The notes beneath the pieces were generated by a model, which worked only from the letters and a program-made list of their open reading frames with translations, was not told the origin of the DNA and did not search any database. Shown here in pieces: positions 24,061 through 35,136 of a stretch of DNA of 64,000 nt. Made by a program: the position numbers and the translations under genes. The DNA is taken from NCBI RefSeq assembly GCF_030272615.1, contig NC_081414.1, forward strand, positions 341,042,502 through 341,106,501, written 5' to 3'. Source of the DNA: Cryptomeria japonica (lineage: Eukaryota > Streptophyta > Pinopsida > Cupressales > Cupressaceae). Numbering within the stretch: the first letter of the stretch is position 1; every line of letters begins with the position of its first letter.

Positions 24061-24349
24061 ATTCAGCCTCTTGTTTGTCTAGACACCTTAGGAGGGAACC
24101 ATCAAAATGCCTTCTGAATAGGGTGTCTCCAGGGATAGTATAACGGGCACAGCGGTGGATGAAAGTTTGTTATTATGTTTTGGTGAGGTGAGGGGGGATG
24201 ATGTTGTCTCTTAGGTAGGCGAAGGCCTCTTGATACCAAGGGGATTTGGGACCAACGAGTACACACATCATTTTGGACTCAAGTAAATCAGATGTTGATA
24301 TGAAGAGTAGCTCGACCAAAAACTCATATTTCTGACTATGTGCTAGCAT

Positions 24350-24725
24350 CTAAAGGAGAGAACCAATAGTAGCCATTGCATCTACAACTCTATTATTTGT
24401 GCATGGAATATAATCAAATTTGATTGATGTAAAGTGTTGCTTGAGATCCTCAACCATACTACGGTAAGGAAGAATCTTGTCATCCTTTGTTTGATACTTA
24501 TCGTTAAGTTGTTTAATGACAAGTTGGGAATCACCATAGACATGTAAATCCAATATCTTACATTGGATGACTAAACAAAGTCCAGTGATCAGTGCCTCGT
24601 ATTCTTCAATGTTATTGGTGCATGCAAAGGCTATCTTGTATGATTTAGGGATGCAATCTCCTTGAGGTGTGACCAACAATATGCCTACCCCCGATCCATT
24701 CTGCATGCAAGAACCATCAAAATAT
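24350..24725 (-). pseudogene. Second (archaeal-like) RNase H domain of the gypsy polyprotein
   Basis: An open stretch carries LYFDGSCMQNGSGVGILLV, IEEYEALITGLCLV and VYGDSQLVIKQLN, the Asp, Glu and Asp of an RNase H fold, with NRVVDAMATIGSLL closing it. It lies between the first RNase H and the integrase. The extra domain is diagnostic of Tat/Ogre/Retand-type gypsy elements. Apart from a stop just upstream of the first Asp strand, the frame is intact over about 118 codons. Confidence 0.85.
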
Positions 24726-24727
24726 AA

Positions 24728-25344
24728 CTACCATGTGGAAGACATAATGATAGTCATTATGGATTCATCTAGGAATTCTATGAGGATAGGGTGATCACCT
24801 TGATGTGGAGCGTCTCCCAGTTGATCTACTATCACTTGTCCCTTGATTTCTTTTCTATCCACATACTCAATATTGAACTCACTTAGTAACATGGCCCATT
24901 TAGAATTTCTCCCTATGATATCAACCTTTAATAAGAGATACTTGATGGAGTCAATTTTAGAAATCAATATTTGTTGTTGTTAAGAATGTAGTGTCAAAGT
25001 TTTTGTGTGCTGAAGATAAGTGCTAAGAATTCCCTTTCAATAGGAGTATAATTGAGCTCATACCCTACTAATGTGCGACTAATATAGTATATGGCATGTT
25101 CTTTTCCTTGATCATCTGTTTGTGCAAATAATGCCCCTAGTGCCACTATGGTTGCTGATATATATAAAAGGAGTGGTTATCCTAGAATAGGAGGCATAAA
25201 GATGGGAGGTGATGCTAGGTATTCTTTGAGTTTCTCAAAATATTTTTGACATAGGAAATCGCATCTGAACTTGGTATCTTTATGGAGTAAGTGTGCAAAT
25301 GGGTGACATTTATCTGCGAGCTATGAAATGAAGCATCTGATGGA
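24728..25344 (-). pseudogene. First RNase H domain of the gypsy polyprotein
   Basis: The minus strand encodes ALFAQTDDQGKEHAIYYISR and YTPIEREFLALIF, the usual gypsy RNase H strands following RT. A 79-codon frame (24967-24728) then continues with MLLSEFNIEYVDRKEIKGQ and a linker into the second RNase H. Frameshifts and stops near 24965-25200 break the domain. Confidence 0.75.
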
Positions 25345-26114
25345 TTAGAGATTCCCTTGGAGGCTGTCTAGTTGTTTTAGGGTCTTCAAGGGAGACATTT
25401 CCATGATGGATTTCACCTTTGTAGGATCAACTTCTATGCCTTTATGGGAAACAATGAAACCAAGAAGTTTCCCTGATGTAACACCAAAGATGCACTTCTT
25501 AGTATTTAGGTGTAGCTTATGTTTTTTCAATCTCTCAAAGATCTGCCTTAGGATATGGATATGCTCATCTCTTGTCTTGGATTTTCCTAAGAGATCATCC
25601 ATATAATCTTCCATGATTTTGTGCAAGAGGTCACACAATATTGTTGTCATTTCTTGCTAATATGTTGCTCTGATATTCTTGAGACCAAAAGGCATGACCT
25701 AATAACAAAAGGTGCCCCAAGGTGTTGTGAATATTATTTTGTGTTGGTCCTCTTCTGCTATCCTGATTTGATTGTGTATCTAGAAAATCCATCCATAAGT
25801 GACAACATTTCATGTCCCACTATGATATCTACTCTCATTTCTATGTTGGGAAGCGAGAAGTCATCCTTAGGGCATTCTTTATTAAGGTCTCTAAAATTTG
25901 TGCAAATTTGAATGCCCCCAGTAGCTTTACTAATAGGGACAATGTTGGACACCCAATCAGGATAATCTATTGGTGCATCCAACATCTTTTGAAGTTCTCC
26001 CTTGATGAGGAGTTCAATATGCAAATGCATTTTATGTAATTTATTCTTTATAAGTTTGGCATCTGGATGAACAACAAGATTGTAGACTACTAAGTTAGGA
26101 TCAAGGCCTAGCAT
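25345..26114 (-). pseudogene. Gypsy reverse transcriptase
   Basis: Fingers and palm are in two pieces. The first (26114-25758) has LDAPIDYPDWVSNIVPISK, CTNFRDLNKECPKDDFSLP and MLSLMDGFSRY. The second (25650-25345) has the catalytic box EDYMDDLLGKSKTRDEH and GVTSGKLLGFIVSHKGIEVD. The YMDD Asp pair is retained. A frameshift region around 25650-25760 and scattered stops inactivate it. The wording is characteristic of Tat-like RTs. Confidence 0.9.
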
Positions 26115-27540
26115 GTCAGCATATGACTAGGCAAAGTTGATCTTTGTTTCAAAGAGAAAATTAATGAAATTTTTTTTTTGTTGATTTGACAAGGACTTAG
26201 GAATGAGCACATTCTTTGAAGTATCCTCAGTGCCCACGTTGATAGTGTCAATTTCTTCTATAAGTAGGGTTGAATTTTCTTGTTGTGGAGGAACCATAGT
26301 AGGGAGGTCAAGTCCCTCATCCTCAAGTGCCTGTTCAAAGTTTTCACTTGAGGATATGCCCTTTATTTTTACTTTTTCTTCATCCATAGGTGCCTTACCA
26401 AGGTTTTCACCTAAGGAATCATGATTTTTTTTATTATTGTCTTTTTTACAACTAAGGGCATTGACTTGACTACCAAGTATCTATTTTCATGTAGTTGGAT
26501 CCCATGAACTTTGTTGCAGTCTTCCAAGTTGTGCATAGTTAGGAGAGTCATGAGAGCACTGGCGTTGACACATACAAATCATGTTTGTCTTGTTGGTCCT
26601 AGTCTATAAGCTCAGGATGGACAAGTTGCAGCTCACATGGGGTGGAAGGGGTTACGGGTGTGATGGTGTTGATATGGGTGTCAAAGAAGATGTCATCTTG
26701 GTATTCAAAAGGCATAATTTCATAAAATTCCTCTTCATCGGAGTCTTTGACATCCAAAGAGGGGTCTAAAGGAGAACCGATGATAGTGATCTTAGGTACT
26801 AGAGTATAACCCAAGCCCCTATTATGCTTGTATGAGATGGGATTTATTGGTGCTTTGATTCCTTTTTCTTTCGACCTTAGGTAGTGTCCTTTATAACCCA
26901 TCTTATCCACTATGGTTGATGCTTTTGGATATATTTTCTTGGGAATTTTTGCTAGTTCTTCATCTTCTTCTCAATACAACAAAGAGGAAACATATGTCTC
27001 TCGATTCTCTTCATCAAGTGGTCCCAATTGCTTGAAGGTGTTGTCTTTACATTGTATAGTGGGTTTTTTATTTGGCTTAATTTCTTTGGGCTTGCCAAAT
27101 GACTTGGGAGATAAAGGGAGTTTATCTGCAAGTAGGAAATCCTCAAGCTTGTACTCTCTGCAACCATTGTCTAAGATCTTGACCTTAGGTTAGTCTTGAG
27201 ATGAAGTGGAGGCAACTTTAGATGCATCAGATGGAGGAGGCGGAGTGGGTCTATTAAGCGTGCAGTAGTATGGATGTTTTCCCTCTAGAAGTTTGCAATA
27301 TTGAAAAGGTTGGGGATCACCCTTGATAGTGACATCTCTACCATTGAAAGGGAATTTAAGGCACTGGTGAGAGGTGGAAGGAATGGCTTGAAGGGACTAA
27401 ATCCACAGACGACCAATAAGAATGTTATAAGAGAGGTCAAGATCTAAGACTTGGCAAGGGGTCTCCACTGTAACAGGGCCCACTTGAAGAGGTAAGTTGA
27501 TCGTGCCTTTGGAAACCCTTTCTACATCATCATAGGCTTT
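26115..27540 (-). pseudogene. Protease-RT linker of the gypsy polyprotein
   Basis: Minus-strand open pieces (27167-26952, 26910-26599, 26387-26127) code for a long, poorly conserved linker with GHYLRSKEKGIKAP and NRGLGYTLVPKITI and an acidic segment, and with frameshifts between the pieces. Long linkers before RT are common in Tat elements. No catalytic motif. Confidence 0.65.
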
Positions 27541-27936
27541 GATTATGATTCATCCTGATGGGTCAACTAGGTCCTTAGGAAGTCCCAATTGATTTATTAA
27601 CTTGTATGTATAGAGATTGAGTCCAGATCCACCATCTATCAAGATGCATTTAACCTTGTTCTTTTGGATGATAACTTCAATGTGCAATGGATTATTATGA
27701 TCATCATCAGGGGGAGCATCATTGGAGGTGAAAACAAGGTGATGTTGGGCAGCGAGGTTTCCAATAAGGGCCTGAAAATGGGTAACATTGATGTTGTCGG
27801 GGACACGTGATTCAAGGAGGGCTTTTTCCAAAATCTCCTTGTAAACATGAGAGGTCTTAAGAAGTTTTGGGATGGAGATTAGTACAGGAATCTTCCCAAG
27901 GTGATTAAGGAGGTCATATCGGTAGGTGGATGACAT
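27541..27936 (-). pseudogene. Gypsy aspartic protease region
   Basis: A 128-codon frame contains CILIDGGSGLNLYTYKLINQ, the Tat-type protease active-site strand (I-D-x-G-S). It is preceded by the HLVFTSNDAPPDDDHNNP stretch often seen before protease in this group. The protease releases gag and pol products. Confidence 0.8.
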
Positions 27937-28116
27937 AGAGGGAGGATTAGGTGGGGGAGGAGCTTCTTGGATAGTTACTCTTGATGAGTGGTCACATTAT
28001 AATCATTTTGGGAATGGGAAGTGGAGAGGGCGGTGCCTTGAATTATTTTTTTGGCAAGGTTAAACCTGCTTGGCGATTGTGGAGGAGGAGGACCATCTTG
28101 GATAGTGACTCTAGGT

Positions 28117-28858
28117 CTATTTTGTGAAGGGGGGGTTGGCTTCTTGAATAGTGATCACATTGACATGATTATCAGTGGGCTCTATACGACCTACTAAGGA
28201 GTCAAAGCTGGATATATAATTAGTGTAATCATAGTTGAGAACATTAGATGATGAGGCCTTACTTTTATTGTGCTTTGGGAAGGGTTCCTGGTACATCTTG
28301 ATTTTGTCATTATTATTACCAAGTTTTGTCGTTGCTACCTCAATATCACTCTTATCAATGAGATATTGGATGTATTTATTTAGTTTCATACACTTTCGTG
28401 TATCTTCCCCATTGATGTGGTGATAGTCACAATACTCATTCTCATTATACCACCTAGGTTTGGGTTGGTTAAGATCAAATGGGTGAGTTATCAGGAAGAC
28501 AACTACACCAGCTTGGACAAGTTTTTGGAACATAGCCTCGATGGGCTCAATAAGAGGAGTATACTCCCTTGGGGTCTGGCTATTAGATCGGGGTGGTCGC
28601 CCCTAAATTGAGACATTGTTGGGAGGTCTTTGAAATTGACTTTGATTGCATTTATGATTGTTGAATTGATTGTTAGTGGTGGTGGGTTTTGAAGGAGTGG
28701 CCACAATTTGGACCTGCTTTACATTAGTGACACCATCGTTGACTGTGTTCTTGTTTTTGGACCAAAATTTTGGTTTATCATTGTTATAAGAGGAAGTGTT
28801 TTGATTTGATTTTTGATAATTCTTTAAAGTGCCTTCCTCTAACAAGACATGTTCAAGG
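28117..28858 (-). pseudogene. Gypsy gag C-terminus (downstream of the nested copia)
   Basis: After the copia insertion the gag frame resumes with LEHVLLEEGTLKNYQ and a Pro/Asn/Gln-rich linker. It then gives PRWYNENEYCDYHHINGEDT plus a Cys three residues on, a variant knuckle of the C-x2-H type (CDYHHxxGxDTxxC) found in Tat/Athila gags. A stop separates the 28845-28603 and 28533-28117 pieces. The 3' end runs toward the protease. Confidence 0.8.
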
Positions 28859-29174
28859 TGTTAGGGTTTCAAGCAGATCCGAAGCAAATATGAACTAACA
28901 ATTATATGTAGATTTAAATACAAAAGATAAAGGAATAAAATAGGACACAGATAACACAGAGATTTAACGCGGTTCACCCAGATTGGGTTACGTCCACCAT
29001 ACACAGCCATCCAATCTTTCTTATTATCCAGCAAAAATAGTACATCAACATTACCATGCCTTAAGCATCCCAACTGCTTATAACATGCATTTTTAGGGCA
29101 ACAAACAAAGTCAGCCTTTTTAGGGTTTTATTACAATGTACACTACTTTGTTGATTAGTTGCCACATTTCAACA
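28859..29174 (-). repeat. 3' LTR of the nested copia (316 bp)
   Basis: The minus strand begins TGTTGAAATGTGG and ends GAAACCCTAACA. Compared with the 5' LTR it lacks a block of about 148 bp. Confidence 0.93.
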
Positions 29175-29189
29175 ATCTCCCACTTGGAG
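29175..29189 (-). other. Polypurine tract of the nested copia
   Basis: The minus strand ctccaagtgggagat sits directly before TGTTG, the usual copia plus-strand primer site. Confidence 0.88.
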
Positions 29190-29271
29190 ACTGATACTAC
29201 ACGACACCACTATACATGCAACATCCCCTGGATAAAACACTAGGACTTGATTGGTATAAATTCCACAATTA

Positions 29272-30993
29272 TCAATCAAGAAGACCAATAGAAACTGATG
29301 AAGAAATTAGCTTCTCCTGTGGAACTACCTTCGTGAACATATCGGCAGGATTCTCCCTTGTGTGAATCTTGTCAAGCCATAACTGACCCTCCTCCAAAAC
29401 AGTCTGGATGAAGTGGTACCTAAGTTGAATGTGCTTTGTCCTTGAATGAAAAGCAAAGTTCTTCACAAGATGAATGGCACTCTAGCTATCAGTATACAAT
29501 GGGCGATCCTCCTGTGTCTGACCCAATTCCTCCAAAAAACATTGTAACCAAATCATCTCCTTGCTCGCTTCTGTAGCAGCAACATACTTAGCTTCAGTGG
29601 TTGAAAGTGCAACAACCTTTTGCAGCTTAGAAATCCAACTGACTGCAGTTCCCTCTATAGTAAAAACATACCCTGTAGTGCTCCTTCATGAATCAATATC
29701 ACCTACCAGATCAAAGTCAACAAATCCACTCAGAGCAGCATTAGATCCTTTGAAACATAATGCCTTCATAGTGGTTCCTTTCAAATACCGAAGGATCCAT
29801 TTCACAGCATTCCAATGTTCCATACCCGGATTACTCATAAACCTACTCACAACTCCAACTGCATGTGCAATATCTGGCCTTGTGCATACCATTGCATACA
29901 TCAGACTGCCAACAGCTGATGAATACGGGATGTTAGACATTTTCTTTACCTCTTCTTGTGCCTTTGGGCACATCTCCTTAGTCAATTTGAAATGACTAGC
30001 CAAAGGTGTACTAACTTCTTTTGCATCCTACATGTTAAATCTTTTCAACACCTTCTTTATATACTCACTTTGGGACAAATTCAAGGTTCTATTTTTTCTA
30101 TCCCGTGTAATCCTCATACCCAGAATTTGCTTAGCTGCACCCAAATCCTTCATAGCAAATGACCTGGCTAATTTCTATTTAAGATCATTTATGTGTTCCA
30201 TGTTAGACCCAGCAAAAAGCATGTCATCAACATAAAGCAATGGGATAATATAACTGTCATTATCCAATCTCTTAAAATATACACAATGATCAGAATGACA
30301 TCTATGATAACCATGTTCAGCCATGAAACTACCAAATTTTAAATACCATTATCGGGGTGCTTGCTTTAGGCCATACAAACTTTTCTTCAACCTGCACACC
30401 AAGTTCTCCTTACCTTTCACCTCATATCCTTGTGGTTGCAACATGTAGATTTCCTCCTCCAAATCTCCATGGAGAAAATCTATTTTCACATCTAATTGTT
30501 CAAGATGTAAATCATCTGCAACCACAAAACTAAGTACAGTTCTAATTGAAGTCATTTTTACAACTGGAGAAAATATTTCATCATAATCTATACCCTTTTT
30601 CTGTGCAAAACTTTTTACCACAAGTCTGGCCTTATATCTTTTCTGACCTCCTTCCTCCTCCTTCAGCCAATAAACCCATTTGTTAGGCAAGGCTCTTTTT
30701 TCTGTAGGTAAAGGGACTAAGTCCCAAGTCTTATTTTTCATCAAGGAGTCCATCTCCTCTTTCATGCCTAGCTCCCACTGTTGTTTGGCATCCACCTGCA
30801 TTGCTTCTTCATATTCTTCTGGTTCAATAGAATTAGTTAATAATATAGAATACAAAGAAGGAGAAAATCTTTCAGGGGGTCTACTTGACCTCATAGAACA
30901 TCTAACACTTGCAGGAGTTTGTGGGACATTCTGTTGTTGCTGAGCATCAGGTACCTGTGGTATTTCATTTTCAGGAACCTCATCCAACACCAC
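29272..30993 (-). pseudogene. Copia reverse transcriptase and RNase H
   Basis: The minus strand shows [54 protein letters not shown], the catalytic LLYVDDMLFAG (about 30215-30245), SSAVGSLMYAMVCTRPDI, ILRYLKGTT and the RNase H strand [19 protein letters not shown]. It ends in NPADMFTK near 29290. The YVDD box and RNase H acids are retained. Stops at several points, for example directly after KQAPR and within the RNase H segment, break the frame. Confidence 0.92.
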
Positions 30994-31008
30994 ATAGTCT
31001 TGCTTGTC

Positions 31009-32345
31009 CTATTCATGCTTCTTTTCCTGCATATGTTCTTTATACATAACCTTCTCATTGAATATAACATCTCTACTTCTAGTTATTTTCTTATTTTCAA
31101 AATCCCATAACCGATAGCCATATTCATCTATCCCATATCCAATGAAGGTACATTTCTGAGATTTAGCATCAAGCTTGGTTCTGTTTTCTTTATCAACATG
31201 GACAAAAGCTTCACAACCAAAGGTTTTCAGAAAAGAATAATTTACCTTTTTACCAGTCCATGCGTCCTCTGGAATACCACCATCCAAAGGGGTTGAAGGT
31301 CCTCTATTTATCAAATAGACAGTAGTATGTACAGCATCTGCCCAAAAATGTAAGGGCAATCCACCATGCAATCTCATGCTCCTCGCACATTCAATGATAG
31401 TCCTATTCATTCTCTCTGACACACCATTTTCCTGTGGAGTTCCTGGAACTGTCTTCTGCTTTCTAATCCCATTTAAGGAGTAATAATCTTCAAATGCCTT
31501 GCTGCAATACTCACCTCCATTATCCGACCTGAGACACTTCAACCTTTTTCCTGTCTCATTCTCAACCAAAGCTTTCCATTTCTTAAAAGTTTCAAAAACA
31601 TCTGATTTTTGTTTTAGGAAGTATACCCATGTTTTTTTGGTTGAGTCATCAATAAAAATAACATAATAACAAGAGCCACCAAGAGATGATACCTGAGCCG
31701 GTCCCATACATCTGAATGCACAAGCTCTAACTTCTCACTCTTCTTCTCTTTCCCAACCTTGAGAAATTTGACTCTTTTCTGTTTGCCATGAACATAGTTT
31801 TCACAGAACTCTAAGTCAATCTTCTTTAGTCCTGGCAATAGCTTTTTGGAGTGAAGGATTTTCATCCCTTTCTCACTCATGTGCCCAAGCCTATGGTGCC
31901 ACATTATCGAATCTGTTCTTGCAACATCTATTGTTGTTGTCCCTGCAATAACTTTATTTGTAGCAGCTAAGGAAGAGTAAGTGTTACCAGTACATAGATA
32001 TAATGTGCCTACCTTCACACCTTTAGCTACTACTAATGACCCTTTACTAACCTTCCAGATACTGTCTGAGAAGGTAACTATGCAACCTTCACTACCTAGT
32101 TGCCCTGCAGAAATTAAATTTCTTCTTAAGTTAGGAACATGTCTTACCTCCTGCAGAAACCAGTCATTTCTATTCTGCAAATTGATCTTTATCTTTCCTT
32201 TTCCAACAATTTGACAGGGCTCATCATCACCCAAATATACCTGTCCAAAATCACCTTGAACATAATCTAGAAAGTATTTTCTATGGGGTGTAGCATGAAA
32301 TGAAGCCCCAGAATCTATTACCCAGGAATCATTAACATTATCCAA
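31009..32345 (-). pseudogene. Copia protease, pre-integrase and integrase
   Basis: The protease active site SWVIDSGASFHATP is intact (about 32290-32330). The pre-integrase zinc region has WHHRLGHMSEKGM, while the expected second Cys pair reads CENYVHGK, so one Cys is lost. Integrase acids are in LELVHSDVW, CLRSDNGGEY and PQENGVSERMNRT. A frameshift near 31660-31700 moves from one frame to the next. Core and C-terminal text (HFWADAVHTTVYLINR, TFGCEAFVHV) is typical of Tnt1/Tork elements. Confidence 0.92.
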
Positions 32346-32353
32346 ACATAAGA

Positions 32354-33205
32354 TTAAGAATCTTGTAAAGTATTACTTGCAATATTAGCTTCCTTACAGT
32401 CATTTTCATTTTTGTCTCCTTCTTTGTTTTTTCGAGACCAACAGTCTTTCTTTAGATTACCAGGCTTTCCGCAGTACCAGCAATATTTCTTTCCTCTAGA
32501 TTGAGAGCGTCCTTTCTTTGACTTCCCTCGTGACTTCTCATTCCAAGGGCCTTTTCCTCTTTCCTTTGATCTTCCTCTGTTCTCCACATCCAAAACCCTA
32601 CTTGATGATGTTGGAGTCTCACCTGTGCTTTTCCTTTGCATTTCCTTGCTTAGGATAACACCAACAATATCATCAAATACCAAAGTGTTTTTACCAGAGA
32701 CAGAGTTACTTACAGCCATAACCAAGTTATTCCAGCTTTCTAGAAAAGAACATAAAATCAAGAGAGCCCTAACCTCTTCTGCAAAAGTGATTTTTACCAA
32801 AGACAATTGACTAGTAATTGTATTAAATTCATTTAAGTGCTCCGCTACAGATCCTCCCTCACTCATTTTCAAATTAAACAAACGCTTCATAATAAATACC
32901 TTATTCGAAGCTGAGAGTTTCTCATACAACTTAGCCAATGTTGCCATCAAATCTATAGCCATTTTTGCTTCTATTATATTGAAAGCTACAGATGGTGCAA
33001 GGCACAATCAAATGGATCCCAGTGCCTTTCTATCTAAAATGTCCCACTCTTCATCTGACATTGCGATCACTTTCTTTGCCTTTCCTTCTAGTGGCCGCCA
33101 CAAATCCTTTTGATACATGTAATCCTCCATCTGCATTTTCCATAACTGATAATTCTGGCCGTTAAACTTTTCGACCTTGAATTTGGAATCCTCCATTGGT
33201 CCCAC
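32354..33205 (-). pseudogene. Copia gag
   Basis: The minus strand starts MGPMEDSKFKVEKFNGQNYQ at 33205, giving the usual N-terminal FNGxNYxxWK pattern. A TGA (expected Arg) separates it from the rest at 33007. The capsid segment includes LYEKLSASNKVFIMKRLFNL and SVAEHLNEFNTITSQL. A basic Ser/Arg/Lys-rich linker leads to CWYCGKPGNLKKDC, a CCHC knuckle in which the His is Asn. RNA packaging would be expected to fail. Confidence 0.9.
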
Positions 33206-33240
33206 TCAAAACTGAAAGTCCTGCCAATTTATAGAAAACC

Positions 33241-33256
33241 TCGCTCTAATACCAAT
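33241..33256 (-). other. Primer binding site (tRNA initiator-Met) of the nested copia
   Basis: The minus strand reads ttggtattagagcga right after the LTR end; tggtatcagagc is the standard complement of the plant initiator-Met tRNA 3' end, with one mismatch here. Confidence 0.85.
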
Positions 33257-33720
33257 TGTTAGGGTTTCAAGTAGATCCGAAGCAAATATGAACTAACAAT
33301 TATATGCAAATTTAAATACAAAAGATAAAGGAATAAAATAGGACATGGATAACACAAAGATTTAATGTGGTTCACCCACAATGAGTTACGTCCACCATAC
33401 ACAGCCATCCAATCTTTCTTATTATCTAGCAAAAATAGTACATCAACATTACCATGCCTTAAGCATCCCAACCGCTTATAACATGCATTTTTAGGGCAAC
33501 AAACAAAGTTGGTCTTTTTAGGGTTTTATTACAATGTCAGTTTTCATCAACAAAAAATGGCAAAAAAAAATTTCTCGAGGGCTACCACCCCTGAACCCCC
33601 ATAGCGGGCTTCGCCCACTTTGGGGGCTGCCGCCCCCAAACCCCCACCCAAGGCCCGAACCCCAACAAGGATACATGTTGAGTTTACAGTACTTTGCTGA
33701 TCAGTCACCACTTTTCAACA
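33257..33720 (-). repeat. 5' LTR of the nested copia (464 bp), with GC-rich block
   Basis: The minus strand begins TGTTGAAAAGTGG at 33720 and ends GAAACCCTAACA at 33257. Positions of about 33538-33687 have no counterpart in the 3' LTR. The block includes GC-rich near-palindromes such as gggcttcgccc and tgggggctgccgccccca, a type of sequence that recurs in plant copia LTRs. Confidence 0.92.
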
Positions 33721-33741
33721 ATCTCCCACTTGGAGACTGAT
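33721..33741 (-). other. Extra 21-nt polypurine-tract copy outside the 5' LTR
   Basis: Plus-strand atctcccacttggagactga (33721-33740, plus t at 33741) repeats the bases flanking the 3' LTR at 29175-29195, although it lies on the outer side of the 5' LTR. The gypsy gag frame resumes right after it. Confidence 0.85.
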
Positions 33742-35136
33742 CAGGTTCCACATCGAACACAAGGGCTAAGCCTTTGCTAGTCAAATTTTGGAAAGATTTT
33801 ATACACCGAGTTGTCAAGGGTTTTGATAGTTTAGGTACTAGATTCTTTTGAAATAACTCAATTTGGTGTTCTTCTGGCATATCCAATTGAAACTTTTTTA
33901 TGAGATGTTGCCACCTTTGCAAGAATTTGGCAAAGTTTTCTCTAGGCCTTTGTTTTGTATTACATAGGTCCATCATGGAAACATCATTGACGATATTGTA
34001 AACATAGTGAGACATGAACTTTTCTGCCAAGTTTGGGAAAGAGGTGATATAACCTTGAGGAAAGGAAAAGAACTATGCAAGGGTATCTCCTGTAAGACTT
34101 TTAGGGAAAAGTATTCAAAGATACAAATCACTATAGGAGACCTCTTGACATAAGATATGACATTCACAGATGTGGTTTCGAGGGTCACCCTTGCCTTCAT
34201 ACTTTGTGAACTTAGGCATCTCAAAACCTAGCAGGTAAGGTGCAACTGATATTGATGGGTCATAAGGATAGGGACAAAATTCCTCAAATGAATAAGGTTT
34301 CCTTTTGTTAGTCCCTTACTTCATGTTTTTGATGATGTTCTTCATGTCCTAAACTTCCTTGATTAAATTATGTTGTGGATCTTGGACATGATGGACTGTC
34401 TTTGCTCTGGGCATTTGGTGAGTTGTGGATGACACACCACCACCACTAATATACTGGTAAGACAAATAAATAGGGGATATGAGATGTGATGACCGATGTG
34501 GTGGGGACTAGAGAGGTCATGATTGGTCACGACCCGCAAATTGTGGTAGCATGAGAGAGAAGAATTGATGAAATTAGCAACATTGTTGAGGGGAATAGAA
34601 GATTGAGGAATAGAGAAATGTGGGTGACTAGAGGAAGATGGGATAGAACCATGTTGAAGAATATATGTGATTGGGTTAGATAATGGCACATATGCTAGAA
34701 AAGAAGAAGGTTGGAGAGAGATCATGGGAATGGATACCGCGGGTGCTATAGATTGAGGATGAAGAATAGGGGCAATTATGTGACTAGTAGAAAATTCTCC
34801 TTGTGGTTGTTGATCAAGAATGGATCTATCAAAATCAAGGGGAAGGCGAGCTCCATTTTCAATGAGGTTCCTTAAAAGACCAATAAGATTGTGTCGGATG
34901 AATTTCTCCACCATTTCTTGATTGTATGAATCCTCCAAGAATGTTTACATTTCTAGGTGGAGGTCATCTTGATCAACCATGTTAGGATCCACTTGAGATT
35001 TTGGATCTTGAATGTTGGGTTGTGAACTTTTCCCTTGTGTGGGATCTTGTGTAGGGTCTTGATATAGGGTACTAATATCTGGCATACCATATTATTGTTT
35101 GGCCATCTTCTTCTTTTGAGATCGAGTTGTGACCAT
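33742..35136 (-). pseudogene. Gypsy gag N-terminal and capsid part
   Basis: The start is an ATG at 35136-35134 giving MVTTRSQKKKMAKQ, a common gag opening in Tat elements. A Pro/Ser/Ile-rich segment follows (34938-34363). After a frameshift the retrotrans_gag capsid domain appears with MDLCNTKQRPRENFAKFLQR and PEEHQIELFQKNLVPKLSKP. The frame stops at the nested copia (33741) and continues at 28858. Multiple stops. Confidence 0.85.

Larger units (their letters stand above)
28859..33741 (-). mobile_element. Nested Tnt1/Tork-like copia retrotransposon
   Basis: A 4.9-kb copia element lies in the gypsy gag, in the same orientation as its host. It has LTRs 28859-29174 and 33257-33720, a tRNA-iMet primer site, one gag-pol region in copia order (gag, protease, integrase, RT, RNase H) and a polypurine tract. 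Target duplication: ccttg downstream and cc-tg upstream on the minus strand, one base lost. The LTRs are about 5 percent diverged by eye where they align, so it is younger than its host. Scattered stops make this copy defective. Confidence 0.93.

Noticed and set aside
33590-33665. CpG-island-like promoter
   Set aside because: The GC block lies inside a copia LTR and matches a common plant LTR sequence type.
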